Shown: piece by piece, positions 18,004-26,902 of the stretch
Position numbering within the stretch: the stretch's first letter is position 1
Layout of the letters: each line of letters begins with the position of its first letter
Origin: Fulvivirga sp. M361
Lineage (GTDB): Bacteria; Bacteroidota; Bacteroidia; Cytophagales; Cyclobacteriaceae
Direction: 5' to 3'
Assembly: GCF_007097395.1 (NCBI RefSeq)
Contig: NZ_VKDC01000025.1
Coordinates: 1 to 64,000, forward strand
Length of the DNA stretch: 64,000 bases
Program-made: the position numbers and the translations under genes
The notes under the pieces: generated by a model
Seen by the model: only the letters and a program-made list of their open reading frames with translations
What the model was told of the DNA's origin: nothing
Database searches by the model: none

Positions 18004-19241
18004 GATACACTGAATTTATACATCTTATGCATATCCAGTACCATAGCTTCTAATTTTTCTATGGTAACATGATCCATTATTACAGCTTTATACCACCTCG
18101 GATCGTGATGGTTATCTGGTACCAGCCCATACCTCTCAGCGATCTCTTTTGAGATATTTTCACTTTTTATAGTGACAATGTTTGAGCCGGGTTGTCTGAA
18201 ATAAGCTACTTTTAGCTCATCCAATTGTGTACATAACCAATCTGTGCGGTTTTGCAGCACAAGTATCTTTTCATACCAGCCATGCGGGCCATAGGTCATC
18301 AGTATCATCCATACCGCTATGGCATTGGCGCCGGACCGGCTTCCTATTAGGGTGAAATCTTCTCCTTCTACATAACTCGCTTCTTTTGTATTTGCATAAG
18401 ATATCAGGTCTTTCCTGATTAAGAATATTCCTGTTCCATAAGGAGCTTGTAACATTTTATGAGCGTCCAGGGTGATGGATGATACACCGGGATTGCTAAA
18501 ATTAAGGTTAGTATCAGGCGTTGAAAACGGGTAGAAAAACCCGCCGTAAGCGCCGTCTACATGGGCTTTGAAAACTACACCGGCCGAATCAAGGGCCTGG
18601 ATATAGGTGTTCGGATCATCTACCGAACCGAACATAGTGGTCATCATGTTAGCTACGGCAATAAAATACTTCTTACCCGTAGTTTTTTTCTGATCGATCA
18701 CCTTTTTGACTTCATTTATATCAATACTCCGGCTTTCATTATCTACCGGTATATAGGCAATATCCAGGTTAAGCACATTGGCAGCTTTACTTGAAGAATA
18801 GTGCGAGTCAGAGGAACATAGAATGGAAATTTCCCTGATATCAGCCCCATGTTCCTGGATGAAGTAGTTGCGATATACCCATATCGCCTGTAAATTAGCT
18901 TCAGTCCCTCCGGAGGCTACATATCCATCGAATTCACCATCCCCCTTAAGAATGGTATTCGAACAAATATTGATCAATTCCTTTTCGATTTCCTGGGTGC
19001 CCTTAAAGAAGCTTTCAGACTTTCCCAGTGTATGGCACCCAATGTGGTTTGGATTATGAATAAGTGTAGATAGGAAAGGCGCGTTGGCTAAAAATGGAGC
19101 GTCTTGATAGAATACCTTGTCGTCAAGGTGTGATGCAGGTATGCCAATGATTTTTTCACTGTAATAATTTACATTTTGGTTCAGCGCATTAAATACCCTG
19201 TCCCTTATTGCTTCTTGTGAAAGCTTTTTCCAGTTTGCCAT
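18000..19241 (-). CDS. PLP-dependent group II decarboxylase / aminotransferase-fold enzyme
   Basis: A 413-residue fold-type I PLP enzyme of the pyridoxal-dependent decarboxylase family (glutamate/aromatic amino acid decarboxylase group). The PLP lysine is Lys262 in TLDAHKML; the ring-pairing Asp is Asp229 in HVDGAYGG; GGTEANLQAIW and SSDSHYSSSKAANVL are the phosphate and ring contacts. It decarboxylates or otherwise transforms an amino acid, but the side-chain specificity is not readable. It heads an operon with the NTF2-like protein and perhaps the YfiT-like protein. Confidence 0.88.
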   Translation of the reverse strand: MANWKKLSQEAIRDRVFNALNQNVNYYSEKIIGIPASHLDDKVFYQDAPFLANAPFLSTLIHNPNHIGCHTLGKSESFFKGTQEIEKELINICSNTILKGDGEFDGYVASGGTEANLQAIWVYRNYFIQEHGADIREISILCSSDSHYSSSKAANVLNLDIAYIPVDNESRSIDINEVKKVIDQKKTTGKKYFIAVANMMTTMFGSVDDPNTYIQALDSAGVVFKAHVDGAYGGFFYPFSTPDTNLNFSNPGVSSITLDAHKMLQAPYGTGIFLIRKDLISYANTKEASYVEGEDFTLIGSRSGANAIAVWMILMTYGPHGWYEKILVLQNRTDWLCTQLDELKVAYFRQPGSNIVTIKSENISKEIAERYGLVPDNHHDPRWYKAVIMDHVTIEKLEAMVLDMHKMYKFSVS

Positions 19242-19397
19242 AAAGATAGTGTTTAAAGATACTTTGAGCGACGGCTCTTGGTCGTAACCCTCATGCGGGC
19301 TGACTGCCTGGCAGTACTAATATAGGAATCAGACTGATGTAATCCCAATGCTTATTCACACGCAATGGCAGACCAACTCTCTCACATTCAAGAGAAA

Positions 19398-19434
19398 AAT
19401 ACTTTATTAAGTACTCGCTACTTAATAAAGTATT
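19398..19434 (-). terminator. AT-rich terminator hairpin overlapping the serA stop codon
   Basis: Arms 19398-19413 and 19419-19434 are exact 16-bp complements with a 5-nt loop. On the minus strand the hairpin is followed by TTTTTCTCTT, as in an intrinsic terminator. The right arm includes the stop codon (19422-19424) and the last codons of the HAD-SerA gene. Confidence 0.75.
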
Positions 19435-21320
19435 CTGAATTTGATCGTATGTTCTATACTTCTTAAAGCTTTGATCACATCACGATTGTATTTCTTATCA
19501 ATATCCGTGATCACATAACCAATTACCTCGTTTGTTTTTAAGTACTGACCTACGATGTTAATGTCGTGGTCTGCCAGCACCTGGTTGATTTTAGCCAGGA
19601 TGCCAGGTACGTTATGGTGGACATGTATCAGTCTGTGGGCGTTTTCAAAAGCAGGTAGTTGCAAGTTTGGAAAACTAACACTATTAGAAGTACTCCCTGT
19701 GTTGATATACCCCATGATCTTGCCGGGGACAAACTCTGCAATATTTTCCTGGGCCTCTTGCGTACTGCCTCCAATATGTGGCGTTAATATGAGATTGGGC
19801 AAACCTCTCAACTCTGAAAGAAATTCTTCATCATTGCTTTTAGGTTCAGATGGAAATACGTCGATAGCAGCACCAGCCACTTTACCACTTTCAATATTGT
19901 CTTTTAAAGCAGGAATATCCACCACATGTCCTCTGCTGAGGTTAACAAAGATGACGCCATCTTTCATCCATTGAAACTCAGTTTCACCAATTATATTAAG
20001 ATTTTCTTTTCTTCCATCTACATGCAGCGTAACGATATCGGCTTTTTTAAACAGCTCTTTTAATGAACGACATTTGCGGGCGTTACCTAAGGCGAGTTTT
20101 TCTTCAATATCGTAGTAATATACATTAAGGCCGAGTGCTTCTGCCAGTACAGAGAGCTGAGCGCCAATATTACCATATCCCACAATTCCCAAATTCTTGC
20201 CTCTTACTTCATGACTGCCACTGGCTGACTTGTCCCACTTTCCTTCATGCATGGCTTGAGAACTCATGTAAAGCTTTCTGCGCAATGCAATGATTTCAGA
20301 AATGGCCATTTCTACCACAGACCTGGTATTACTGAAAGGAGCGTTAAAAACCGCCACTCCTTTTTTCAGACAAGAATTCAGGTCGATTTGGTTAGTGCCT
20401 ATACAAAAGGCCCCGACAGCGATGAGTCGGTTGGCATTCTCAAGAACTTTTGCAGTGACTTGGGTCTTTGAACGTATTCCCAATACGGATACATTCTTAA
20501 TCTTTTCACAAAGCTCATCTTCATCTAAACCTCCCGGATATACTTCAACGTTATAGCCTTCTTCCTTCATCAGTTCCACAGCTTTTGGGTGGATATTCTC
20601 TAATAGAAGAATGTTAATCCTGTTTTTCGGATAAGAAATGGCAGTATTCATTTTATTAAGATACAGGAATTCGTCAAGGCTTGGAGTAATATGATCTGCT
20701 TTTTCCAGTACATTGTCCCGGGTGACGTTCTCTGTAAAAGCATAGAATTTATTAGCCATTCCAGCCGCTTTTATTTCATAGTCTGTATATCCGTCACCAA
20801 TTACATATACATCTCCCTGGAGGTCCAACTGCTTTAACTGTTCGGCTTTTCCTCCATTGATTGAAAGTGCATTGTTATGGTCAAAGCCTACAATACTTCC
20901 ACCTTCATCAAACTCAAATGAATTGGCAAAAACATTGTCAGCTTTTATATGGTATTCTTCAACAATAGGTACAATGAAATCTTTAAACCCATTGCTGATA
21001 ATGAAGATGTTATCTGTATAATTCTTGAAAAACTCTTTATTACGTTTAAAGGATTTTGATACTTCGCCTTTGAGACGGTCCACTAATAACGGCAAATGAT
21101 TTTTGTGAGCATCCAGTATCTCCAGCCGCTGGACGAGTGATTCACGAAAGGTCAGGCTACCACTCATGCCTTCATCTGTGATTTCTTTGATCTTATGCAG
21201 CCGATTTTCTTTTTCTACGTGCCCTTCCAGGGCAATTTCCCCAAGTATGTCTAAAGCTTCTACCTGTGTGAATGTACTGTCAAAATCTATGACGAAATAC
21301 TTTTGACTATTGTCTTGCAT
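19422..21320 (-). CDS. serA: HAD phosphatase (SerB-like) fused to phosphoglycerate dehydrogenase (SerA)
   Basis: A 632-residue fusion. Residues about 1-215 form a HAD phosphatase of the phosphoserine phosphatase type: motif I DFDSTFT, motif II IISNGF, motif IV GDGYTDYEI. Residues about 232-545 are D-3-phosphoglycerate dehydrogenase: NAD loop GIVGYGNIG, VNLSRGHVVD, and catalytic-site PHIGGST. The last 75 residues are an ACT domain (HHNVPGILAKINQVLADHDIN), which in SerA gives feedback by serine. The protein could therefore catalyse steps 1 and 3 of serine synthesis, with SerC supplied from elsewhere. It is monocistronic, ending in its own terminator. The dehydrogenase call is firm; the phosphatase substrate is inferred. 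Confidence 0.9.
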   Translation of the reverse strand: MQDNSQKYFVIDFDSTFTQVEALDILGEIALEGHVEKENRLHKIKEITDEGMSGSLTFRESLVQRLEILDAHKNHLPLLVDRLKGEVSKSFKRNKEFFKNYTDNIFIISNGFKDFIVPIVEEYHIKADNVFANSFEFDEGGSIVGFDHNNALSINGGKAEQLKQLDLQGDVYVIGDGYTDYEIKAAGMANKFYAFTENVTRDNVLEKADHITPSLDEFLYLNKMNTAISYPKNRINILLLENIHPKAVELMKEEGYNVEVYPGGLDEDELCEKIKNVSVLGIRSKTQVTAKVLENANRLIAVGAFCIGTNQIDLNSCLKKGVAVFNAPFSNTRSVVEMAISEIIALRRKLYMSSQAMHEGKWDKSASGSHEVRGKNLGIVGYGNIGAQLSVLAEALGLNVYYYDIEEKLALGNARKCRSLKELFKKADIVTLHVDGRKENLNIIGETEFQWMKDGVIFVNLSRGHVVDIPALKDNIESGKVAGAAIDVFPSEPKSNDEEFLSELRGLPNLILTPHIGGSTQEAQENIAEFVPGKIMGYINTGSTSNSVSFPNLQLPAFENAHRLIHVHHNVPGILAKINQVLADHDINIVGQYLKTNEVIGYVITDIDKKYNRDVIKALRSIEHTIKFRILY

Positions 21321-21508
21321 AATGGCGAATTTTACGCGGCGAAATAAAGCGAATAAAACACTATATGAAAGTTATTTTTTTAAAAATTACCTTTTTTAAT
21401 TGTGAAGTTCGATTTCAAACGATTGCGAATGTGTGGAAATATGTTACGGATTGGTACGTAGTTTGAAATCTAAGTAAAAACACCTAGATAAAATAAGGTA
21501 AAATACTG

Positions 21509-21589
21509 ATGGCATTAAAGCTATCGGTTGCTACCTTTGAACTGTTGGTTTTCGATAGACTAATAACCTCAAATAGGAGTGATGGTTAA
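21509..21589 (+). CDS. Possible 26-aa small ORF
   Basis: ATG at 21509 opens a 26-codon frame (MALKLSVATFELLVFDRLI..., stop TAA 21587-21589) preceded by AAGG 13 nt upstream and followed 29 nt later by a strong plus-strand terminator. The length is too short for coding statistics, so it may equally be part of a non-coding RNA. Confidence 0.2.
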   Translation: MALKLSVATFELLVFDRLITSNRSDG

Positions 21590-21617
21590 TTATTTAGTTT
21601 ATTGAACTATTCGGGTG

Positions 21618-21650
21618 AAAGAGGGCTATGGGGGTGGCCCTCTTTTCTTT
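21618..21650 (+). terminator. Plus-strand intrinsic terminator
   Basis: Perfect 9-bp stem AAAGAGGGC (21618-21626) / GCCCTCTTT (21637-21645), 10-nt loop, followed by TCTTTTAT. There is no annotated plus-strand gene upstream. Confidence 0.65.
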
Positions 21651-21814
21651 TATACTCTTCTTTCTGTTTTCGCACTACTATTATTTTCATTGTACATGTC
21701 ATCTGAGTTGATGACGATCTGTCGTCCTATACTGATGTTGGTCGATGAAGGCTTTGGTTAAAACGGTTGAACGACTAGCTTCACAATCATAAAGCCAACT
21801 ATAGACAACGAATT

Positions 21815-21848
21815 ATCCCCTGGAGCCAGGTCTTCAGGGGATTTTTTG
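21815..21848 (+). terminator. Second plus-strand intrinsic terminator
   Basis: Stem ATCCCCTG (21815-21822) / CAGGGGAT (21835-21842) followed by TTTTTG. Inner G-T and A-T pairs can lengthen the stem. On the minus strand no T-run follows, so the orientation is plus. Confidence 0.65.
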
Positions 21849-21913
21849 TATAAGAATTAATGTAAGAAATTTTCTTTTTGAGCTTAACCAAGCTATCTGC
21901 AGGCTGGTTTACA

Positions 21914-22354
21914 TTACTTATGATTCATGAAGTATTGCATGCAAATTGCCGTTGTGGGGCAAAGCTTTTTGAATTCGGCACTTTGTAAAATGATTTCGGG
22001 AACCTCGTTTCTGGCAGTTTGAATAAAGTCGTGTTTTTCGAAAAAGGTCTGGGCGGTTTCTGTTAATAAGTAAATGTTTTTGACTTGACGTAAATCGGCT
22101 TCCTGGATCAATCGGGATACTAGTTTGGAACCCAACCCTCTATTTTGACTTGAGTATACTACTGCCATAGAGCGGAGTAAAGCATTTTTACCAAATATTT
22201 CTAAAGCTCCTATACCCGTCAAACGCTCCTCGCTTTGGTAACCTATGAATAACTGTTTTTCCAGATCAACGTCCTCTGTCGGTAATTTGCTTTGTTTCAG
22301 TATTGCCAATACCTCATCCGTGTAGTTATGGTCTAATACGATTATGTTATTCAT
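21914..22354 (-). CDS. GNAT acetyltransferase, ArsN2-like
   Basis: A 146-residue GCN5-type N-acetyltransferase: acetyl-CoA loop QNRGLGSKLVSRLI, preceded by ALLRSMAVV and followed by IYLLTETAQTFFEKHDFI. The position (third gene of an arsR-arsI run) and the LTETA..FFEKHDF pattern match the ArsN2 subfamily reported in arsenic operons; ArsN1 relatives acetylate phosphinothricin and the arsenical arsinothricin. The substrate here is inferred. It is separated from arsI by 147 bp that contain a perfect 11-bp hairpin, so it may be transcribed at a lower level than arsI. Confidence 0.8.
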   Translation of the reverse strand: MNNIIVLDHNYTDEVLAILKQSKLPTEDVDLEKQLFIGYQSEERLTGIGALEIFGKNALLRSMAVVYSSQNRGLGSKLVSRLIQEADLRQVKNIYLLTETAQTFFEKHDFIQTARNEVPEIILQSAEFKKLCPTTAICMQYFMNHK

Positions 22355-22441
22355 TGCAGGTTGATCTGTTCTTGTATTGTTATATTGGGTTATGAGCTAA
22401 TAAGAAACATGCATTAGCCTTTGCAAATATATTCTGAAAGT

Positions 22442-22484
22442 TTATAAATCCCACCAGTACCTGCAGAGCTGGAGGGATTTATAA
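22442..22484. repeat. Perfect hairpin between arsI and arsN2
   Basis: TTATAAATCCC (22442-22452) pairs exactly with 22474-22484, and an inner CCAG/CTGG pair extends the stem. It sits 18 bp past the arsI stop on the transcribed strand with no T-run. It may be an mRNA stabiliser, a partial terminator or a dispersed intergenic palindrome. Confidence 0.6.
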
Positions 22485-22501
22485 CAATATACTTTTATTC
22501 T

Positions 22502-22969
22502 CTAGCAGCAATCGGTGGTTTCCTCTTTGTCAGTAGCTGATGAAGTGCAGCAGGCGCCTTCCCCGGAATACTTTGCGTCATTGACTGCCACATCTTCCAT
22601 GAACTGGAAAACCTCCCACTTGTAGCCATCAGGATCTGTTACCCAGAATTTGTCTTGCTTAGCATAACAACACTTCACCTCTTTTTCTACATCTATGGGC
22701 AGGTTGTAGCTCATAGCACTACCCAGTTTTTGTTTCAGATGATCAGGATTATCCACTTCTATACCAAAATGGAGGGTCTCTTTTTGAATGGGCTCGTCAC
22801 TTTTAATGAATGAAATATTCAATGAAGGTTCTGATAGCAAAAATTTAGCATAGTCTTTTTTGACCTTTATGGGTTCAACTCCAAAAAACTTGGTATAAAA
22901 ATCAACAGTGGAACTAATGTTTGATACATGATAACTTACATGTATTCTTGGAAATGTTTGTGTCTTCAT
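22502..22969 (-). CDS. arsI: ArsI/CadI-type VOC dioxygenase (C-As lyase family)
   Basis: A 155-residue vicinal-oxygen-chelate protein of the ArsI/CadI heavy-metal family. ArsI uses Fe(II) and O2 to cleave the C-As bond of trivalent organoarsenicals. Visible: candidate metal ligands His10 (RIHVSYH), His68 (LHFGIEV) and Glu119 (KWEVFQF), and the As-binding vicinal pair Cys100-Cys101 (EVKCCYAKQDKFWVTDPDG). The tail adds two more Cys-Cys pairs (GACC and a terminal CC). Second gene of the ars operon, with its own ArsR-like operator 22 bp before the start. CadI-type cadmium function cannot be excluded, but the Cys pair and the ArsN2 neighbour favour arsenic. Confidence 0.85.
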   Translation of the reverse strand: MKTQTFPRIHVSYHVSNISSTVDFYTKFFGVEPIKVKKDYAKFLLSEPSLNISFIKSDEPIQKETLHFGIEVDNPDHLKQKLGSAMSYNLPIDVEKEVKCCYAKQDKFWVTDPDGYKWEVFQFMEDVAVNDAKYSGEGACCTSSATDKEETTDCC

Positions 22970-22990
22970 TTTTTTGATGTTTAAAATTTG

Positions 22991-23012
22991 TTAATCGTAA
23001 TAACGCGATGAT
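22991..23012 (-). promoter_or_regulatory. Second ArsR-type operator, before arsI
   Basis: TTAATCG at 22991-22997, 8-nt spacer, then CGATGAT (CGAT conserved). It has the same half-site and spacing as the palindrome before arsR. It lies between the arsR stop and the arsI start. Confidence 0.45.
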
Positions 23013-23028
23013 TTAATGTAAATTTTTT

Positions 23029-23358
23029 TTAACAACAGTTCTTGGTGCTATTAAATAAGTCAAATAAACCAGCTAATTCTTCTTTTGCCCTGTTCCAGAC
23101 TTCTGAGTTAATGCAATAGCATACGCTTGGACCTTCTACGGTACCTTTGATCAAGCCAGAAGCTTTTAGTTCTTTTAAATGTTGAGAAACAGTTGATTGC
23201 GAAAGAGGAAGTTCATCTACAATATCACCACAAATACAAGACTGTGTCTTGATTAAGTACTGGATAATGGCAATGCGCGCAGGATGTCCCAGTGCTTTTG
23301 TAATTTGTGCGAGACTGTTTTGCTGATGGCTGAATTTATCTGCTTTTGTGGTACCCAT
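23029..23358 (-). CDS. arsR: ArsR-family metalloregulator
   Basis: A 109-residue winged-helix repressor of the ArsR/SmtB family. The recognition helix is in [21 protein letters not shown] (about residues 50-70). Candidate As(III) ligands are Cys41 and Cys43 (SCICGDIV) at the start of the DNA-binding helices, matching the CxC site of classical ArsR, with further Cys80/Cys82 and a C-terminal Cys-Cys. It is expected to bind DNA until As(III) binds and then release the operon. A perfect TTAATCG-N8-CGATTAA palindrome lies 6 bp upstream of its start, indicating autoregulation. First gene of the operon arsR-arsI-arsN2. Confidence 0.9.
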   Translation of the reverse strand: MGTTKADKFSHQQNSLAQITKALGHPARIAIIQYLIKTQSCICGDIVDELPLSQSTVSQHLKELKASGLIKGTVEGPSVCYCINSEVWNRAKEELAGLFDLFNSTKNCC

Positions 23359-23364
23359 ATCCTT

Positions 23365-23386
23365 TTAATCGTAATATAGCGATTAA
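23365..23386 (-). promoter_or_regulatory. ArsR-type operator before arsR
   Basis: Perfect palindrome TTAATCG-N8-CGATTAA (arms 23365-23371 and 23380-23386) immediately upstream of the arsR ATG. Its half-site is repeated before arsI. Confidence 0.6.
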
Positions 23387-23497
23387 TGTTTCATCTTTTT
23401 CAATTTTTTAGCGCTTTATTTTGTTGTATGCCATTATCACCTTGCTTTTTGTCGAAGAACTGCAACTTTCCATGCATTCTCATGTAAACATAGAGAC

Positions 23498-24682
23498 ATG
23501 TATGGAATACGCTGTTTCTTGGTTCTCCCCGCTTTGTTTATTTTAGGGGCTGCTTTCTGTCAGAAATCAAACACATTTCCGTCCTTTTTGGAAAAACTGA
23601 ACCAGCAGCCGTATAATGTTCGTGAAGACATAATTGCAGGATACTTGCGACAGGTTCAAAAGACCCCGATCATTGAAAATGATCAAGTTATTTTTATGGT
23701 TAAAAGCGATATCGAGCCATTGCTTTTGGCTGATTTTAACGGATTCTTAAACCCCAGGTACGTTAAGGACAGCCTATTGGGCTTTATGTACCACATAGAA
23801 GGTACTTCATGGTATTATAAGATAAAACAGATTCAATCAAATGCTATTGTTAATTATTGTTTCTCTATCAACGGGCAAAAAGTAACAGATCCCCTAAACC
23901 CTAATTCCCGATTGAGTTTTGATACTCCATATTCATTCGTTGCTATGCCGCAGTATGTGCAGGAACCATGGTCGGTTACAACAAGCGACGTATTAAAAGG
24001 GGAAGTGATAAAAACAGAGATTACAAGTAAAATACTTGGGCATGACAGGACAATCCATGTTTATTTACCACCTGGCCATCTTATGATGAAGAGCCTGCCT
24101 TCAGTATACTTTCATGATGGTAGTTATCAGGTTAATGATATGAAAGTACCGGGAATACTGGATGATTTAATAGCAGGTAAGAAAATAATTCCGGTGGTGG
24201 CGGTCTTTGATGACCCGGTTGTGAGGGGTAAAGAGTATCGTGGTGATATAGGCTACAGAGATTATCTTCAGCATGAACTCATACCATTCATTCAGAATTC
24301 ATATGCCGTCAGTCATAAAAGAACGGACAGAGCAGTGGCAGGTTTTTCAAGAGGAGGTATGTCTTCGCTATACCTTGCCCATACCACTGACCTGTTTTTT
24401 GGCTCAGGTGCTTTTTCACCTGCTATAAGCCCCACGTCCATTGCTGATTATACAAATGAATTAGAGGCTTTTAATAATGCACCACACACTTTATTTTTAT
24501 GTGGGGCGGTGTACGACCACCTTTGGTATGATGATGCCCTGGCATTGAAAGAGTATTTCACTGCCAAAGGCATATCAGTAAAATATAAGGAAATATCTAC
24601 AGGGCATAATATCGCCGGTTGGCAAGAGGTAATGGACGACATGCTCATTTCCTTCTTTCCTTACCGGTCTACCGTAGATTGA
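23498..24682 (+). CDS. Secreted esterase, enterochelin esterase/esterase D fold
   Basis: A 394-residue exported alpha/beta hydrolase. Signal peptide to about residue 21 (ILGAAFCQ); an N-terminal beta domain (about 35-165) resembling the CBM48-like domain of enterochelin esterases; then the hydrolase (about 175-394) with YLPPGH, VYFHDGSYQVND, and nucleophile Ser in GFSRGGMSSLY. The catalytic His is probably STGHNIAGW near the C-terminus. Relatives include siderophore, feruloyl and acetyl xylan esterases, and the substrate is not determined. It is convergent with pgi, with only 16 bp between the stops. The FxCQ segment could also be read as a weak lipobox. Confidence 0.8.
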   Translation: MYGIRCFLVLPALFILGAAFCQKSNTFPSFLEKLNQQPYNVREDIIAGYLRQVQKTPIIENDQVIFMVKSDIEPLLLADFNGFLNPRYVKDSLLGFMYHIEGTSWYYKIKQIQSNAIVNYCFSINGQKVTDPLNPNSRLSFDTPYSFVAMPQYVQEPWSVTTSDVLKGEVIKTEITSKILGHDRTIHVYLPPGHLMMKSLPSVYFHDGSYQVNDMKVPGILDDLIAGKKIIPVVAVFDDPVVRGKEYRGDIGYRDYLQHELIPFIQNSYAVSHKRTDRAVAGFSRGGMSSLYLAHTTDLFFGSGAFSPAISPTSIADYTNELEAFNNAPHTLFLCGAVYDHLWYDDALALKEYFTAKGISVKYKEISTGHNIAGWQEVMDDMLISFFPYRSTVD

Positions 24683-24698
24683 TCCATTTAAAGTGTTT

Positions 24699-26351
24699 TC
24701 AAGATCTGTAAACCTTATATTGGTTGATCAGTCCATTGGTAGATACATCATGACTCGTCACTTTTTCCTCATCTTCCAATTCGGGTAAAATCTTCTTGGC
24801 CAGCTGTTTTCCTAATTCCACACCCCATTGGTCAAAACTGTAAATATTCCAGATCACCCCCTGAACGAAGATCTTATGTTCATAAAATGCGATAAGGCTT
24901 CCTAAAGTACGTGGTGTCAGTTTTTTGAAAAGAATCGAGTTAGTGGGCCTGTTCCCTTCAAATACTTTGAATGGGGCCAGTTCAGCAATTTCTTCTTTGT
25001 TCAGGCCCTGGGCAGAAAGCTCTTTTTCCACTTCAGCCCGGGTTTTACCATTCATTAAGGCCTCCGTTTGTGCAAAAAAGTTGGCCAGTAGCTTTGCATG
25101 ATGATCGCTGACAGGATTATGTGAAACCGCTGGCGCCAGGAAGTCACAAGGGATAAGCTTGGTTCCCTGATGGATCAATTGATAAAAGGCATGTTGTCCG
25201 TTAGTGCCGGGTTCTCCCCAGATCACAGGTCCTGTCTGGTAAGTCACCTTTTTACCATGGCGATCGATATATTTTCCATTACTTTCCATATCACCTTGTT
25301 GGAAGTATGCGGCAAAACGGTGCATATACTGATCATAGGGTAGGAGGGCATGAGATTCTGCTCCAAAGAAATTGTTGTACCAGATGCCTAATAAAGCCAT
25401 AATGACAGGGATATTACTTTCCAGCGCTTCATTTTGAAAATGCTGATCGGCAGCATGAGCGCCTTCCAGTAATGCTTCAAAATGGTCGAAGCCTATGGTA
25501 CAGGCAATAGAAAGCCCAATGCCGGACCACAGCGAATAGCGGCCACCTACCCAATCCCAGAAACCGAACATATTATTTGTATCAATGCCGAAAGCGGCTA
25601 CTTCCTGCGCATTGGTAGATATAGCTACAAAATGCTTTTTGACATGATCATTGTCTATGGCATATTGTAAGAACCAGTCACGTGCGGAGTGTGCATTGGT
25701 CATCGTTTCCTGCGTAGTGAATGTTTTTGAGGCTATCATGAACAGTGTCGTTTCAGCATCCACTTTTTTCAGCACCTCGCTAAGATGCGTGCCGTCTACA
25801 TTAGAGACAAAATAAGCCTCCATATGCTCTGCTTTATAGGGCTTCAGAGCTTCCGTTACCATCACCGGCCCCAGGTCTGATCCGCCTATTCCTATATTAA
25901 CAATAGTATTGATAGGTTTACCGGTATATCCTTTCCACTCTCCGGAGATCAACTTTTCACTAAAGGTCTTCATCTTACCCAGCACCTCATTGACATCCGG
26001 CATCACATCTTTTCCGTCCACTAGCACAGGAGAGTTGGAGCGATTCCTCAGTGCGGTGTGCAGCACCGACCTGCCTTCCGTAGCATTGATCTTGTCACCT
26101 GAAAACATGGAAGAAATAGCTTCCTTGACTTTCATTTCTTTCGCTAACTGAAACAACAGTTCAAGCGTTTCTTTTGTAATCCTGTTTTTAGAATAATCCA
26201 CCAGGATGTCCTCAAAGTGGATACTGAATTTGTCAAAACGGGTATTATCCTCGTCAAAAAGGTCTTTAAGATGTTTTTTCTCTATGGATCCGTAATGGGC
26301 TTGTAATGCTTTCCAGGCGGAACTTGTTGTAGGGTCATTTGATGATAACAT
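24699..26351 (-). CDS. pgi: Glucose-6-phosphate isomerase
   Basis: Interconverts glucose 6-phosphate and fructose 6-phosphate in the cytoplasm. 550 residues, as in the long E. coli-type family. Signatures: [11 protein letters not shown], the phosphate loop [23 protein letters not shown], and [25 protein letters not shown]. It produces fructose 6-phosphate, also the end product of the amino-sugar pathway served by NagB in this window. It stands alone, with a 656-bp gap upstream that includes one copy of the 132-bp repeat. Confidence 0.97.
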   Translation of the reverse strand: MLSSNDPTTSSAWKALQAHYGSIEKKHLKDLFDEDNTRFDKFSIHFEDILVDYSKNRITKETLELLFQLAKEMKVKEAISSMFSGDKINATEGRSVLHTALRNRSNSPVLVDGKDVMPDVNEVLGKMKTFSEKLISGEWKGYTGKPINTIVNIGIGGSDLGPVMVTEALKPYKAEHMEAYFVSNVDGTHLSEVLKKVDAETTLFMIASKTFTTQETMTNAHSARDWFLQYAIDNDHVKKHFVAISTNAQEVAAFGIDTNNMFGFWDWVGGRYSLWSGIGLSIACTIGFDHFEALLEGAHAADQHFQNEALESNIPVIMALLGIWYNNFFGAESHALLPYDQYMHRFAAYFQQGDMESNGKYIDRHGKKVTYQTGPVIWGEPGTNGQHAFYQLIHQGTKLIPCDFLAPAVSHNPVSDHHAKLLANFFAQTEALMNGKTRAEVEKELSAQGLNKEEIAELAPFKVFEGNRPTNSILFKKLTPRTLGSLIAFYEHKIFVQGVIWNIYSFDQWGVELGKQLAKKILPELEDEEKVTSHDVSTNGLINQYKVYRS

Positions 26352-26594
26352 AGCGTCTGTTTTAATACCGGTGTGAAGTTAGAAAAGTGGTGCGCTCAAA
26401 TAAAACAAAAAGTAAATTTTATACCTACTATTTACTGCCTCTCATACCACTATTTCAGTTAATTATATGAGATGCAGTAAGTACATTGATCAATTGGAAG
26501 GTGCCATGTACATCTGCAGTAAGAACATCAGCGCGGTGAGAGGTTGATAAAGCTTTTTTATAATGAAGTGATCAACTTCCACTTTTGTTGAGTT

Positions 26595-26726
26595 AGTGTT
26601 GTGTTAAGGATTACATGACGTATCCGACATAGATTATGTAAAGTATTTAAATTTTCGTTGCCCGATGAGTTAGCAGTCGGCAACAAGCGGTAAGCAATGC
26701 TATGTCATAAAGTTTAGCCTACTGCC
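26595..26726 (+). repeat. 132-bp repeat, copy R1 (inverted partner at 35283-35414)
   Basis: Aligned with the reverse complement of 35283-35414 over 132 bp without gaps; 126 positions match and all six differences are transitions. It contains an internal inverted repeat, GTTGCC...GGCAAC, and ACATA-GAT-TATGT. It is non-coding on both strands as far as I can see. Confidence 0.9.
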
Positions 26727-26902
26727 GACGTTGTCCTCGGTCAACCGTTATGTGCATCGTAAATGATGATTGAGAAATAAAGACAATGCAGACAGGACAG
26801 TAAAATATAAATAACACATGGTTTGTCAATCGGTTCTTAAAAGGATGTCAAAAAAAGATCCCGTAAAGTTCCAAAATTGAAAATATATGCTTAAAATTGA
26901 AA

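Larger units (their letters stand above)
21321..21913 (+). other. 593-bp gap with two plus-strand terminators and no annotated gene
   Basis: Lies between the serA start and the arsN2 stop, both minus-strand genes. It contains two intrinsic-terminator-like hairpins oriented for the plus strand (21618-21645 and 21815-21842) and a 26-codon open frame at 21509-21589. Because no plus-strand gene is nearby, the region may encode one or two small RNAs or a micropeptide. Confidence 0.45.

Noticed and set aside
26720-26760. Resemblance of the sequence after R1 (AACCGTTATGTGCA) to an integron attC core
   Set aside because: Only a short GTTATG-like match; no paired core at the right distance, no integrase and no cassette structure.
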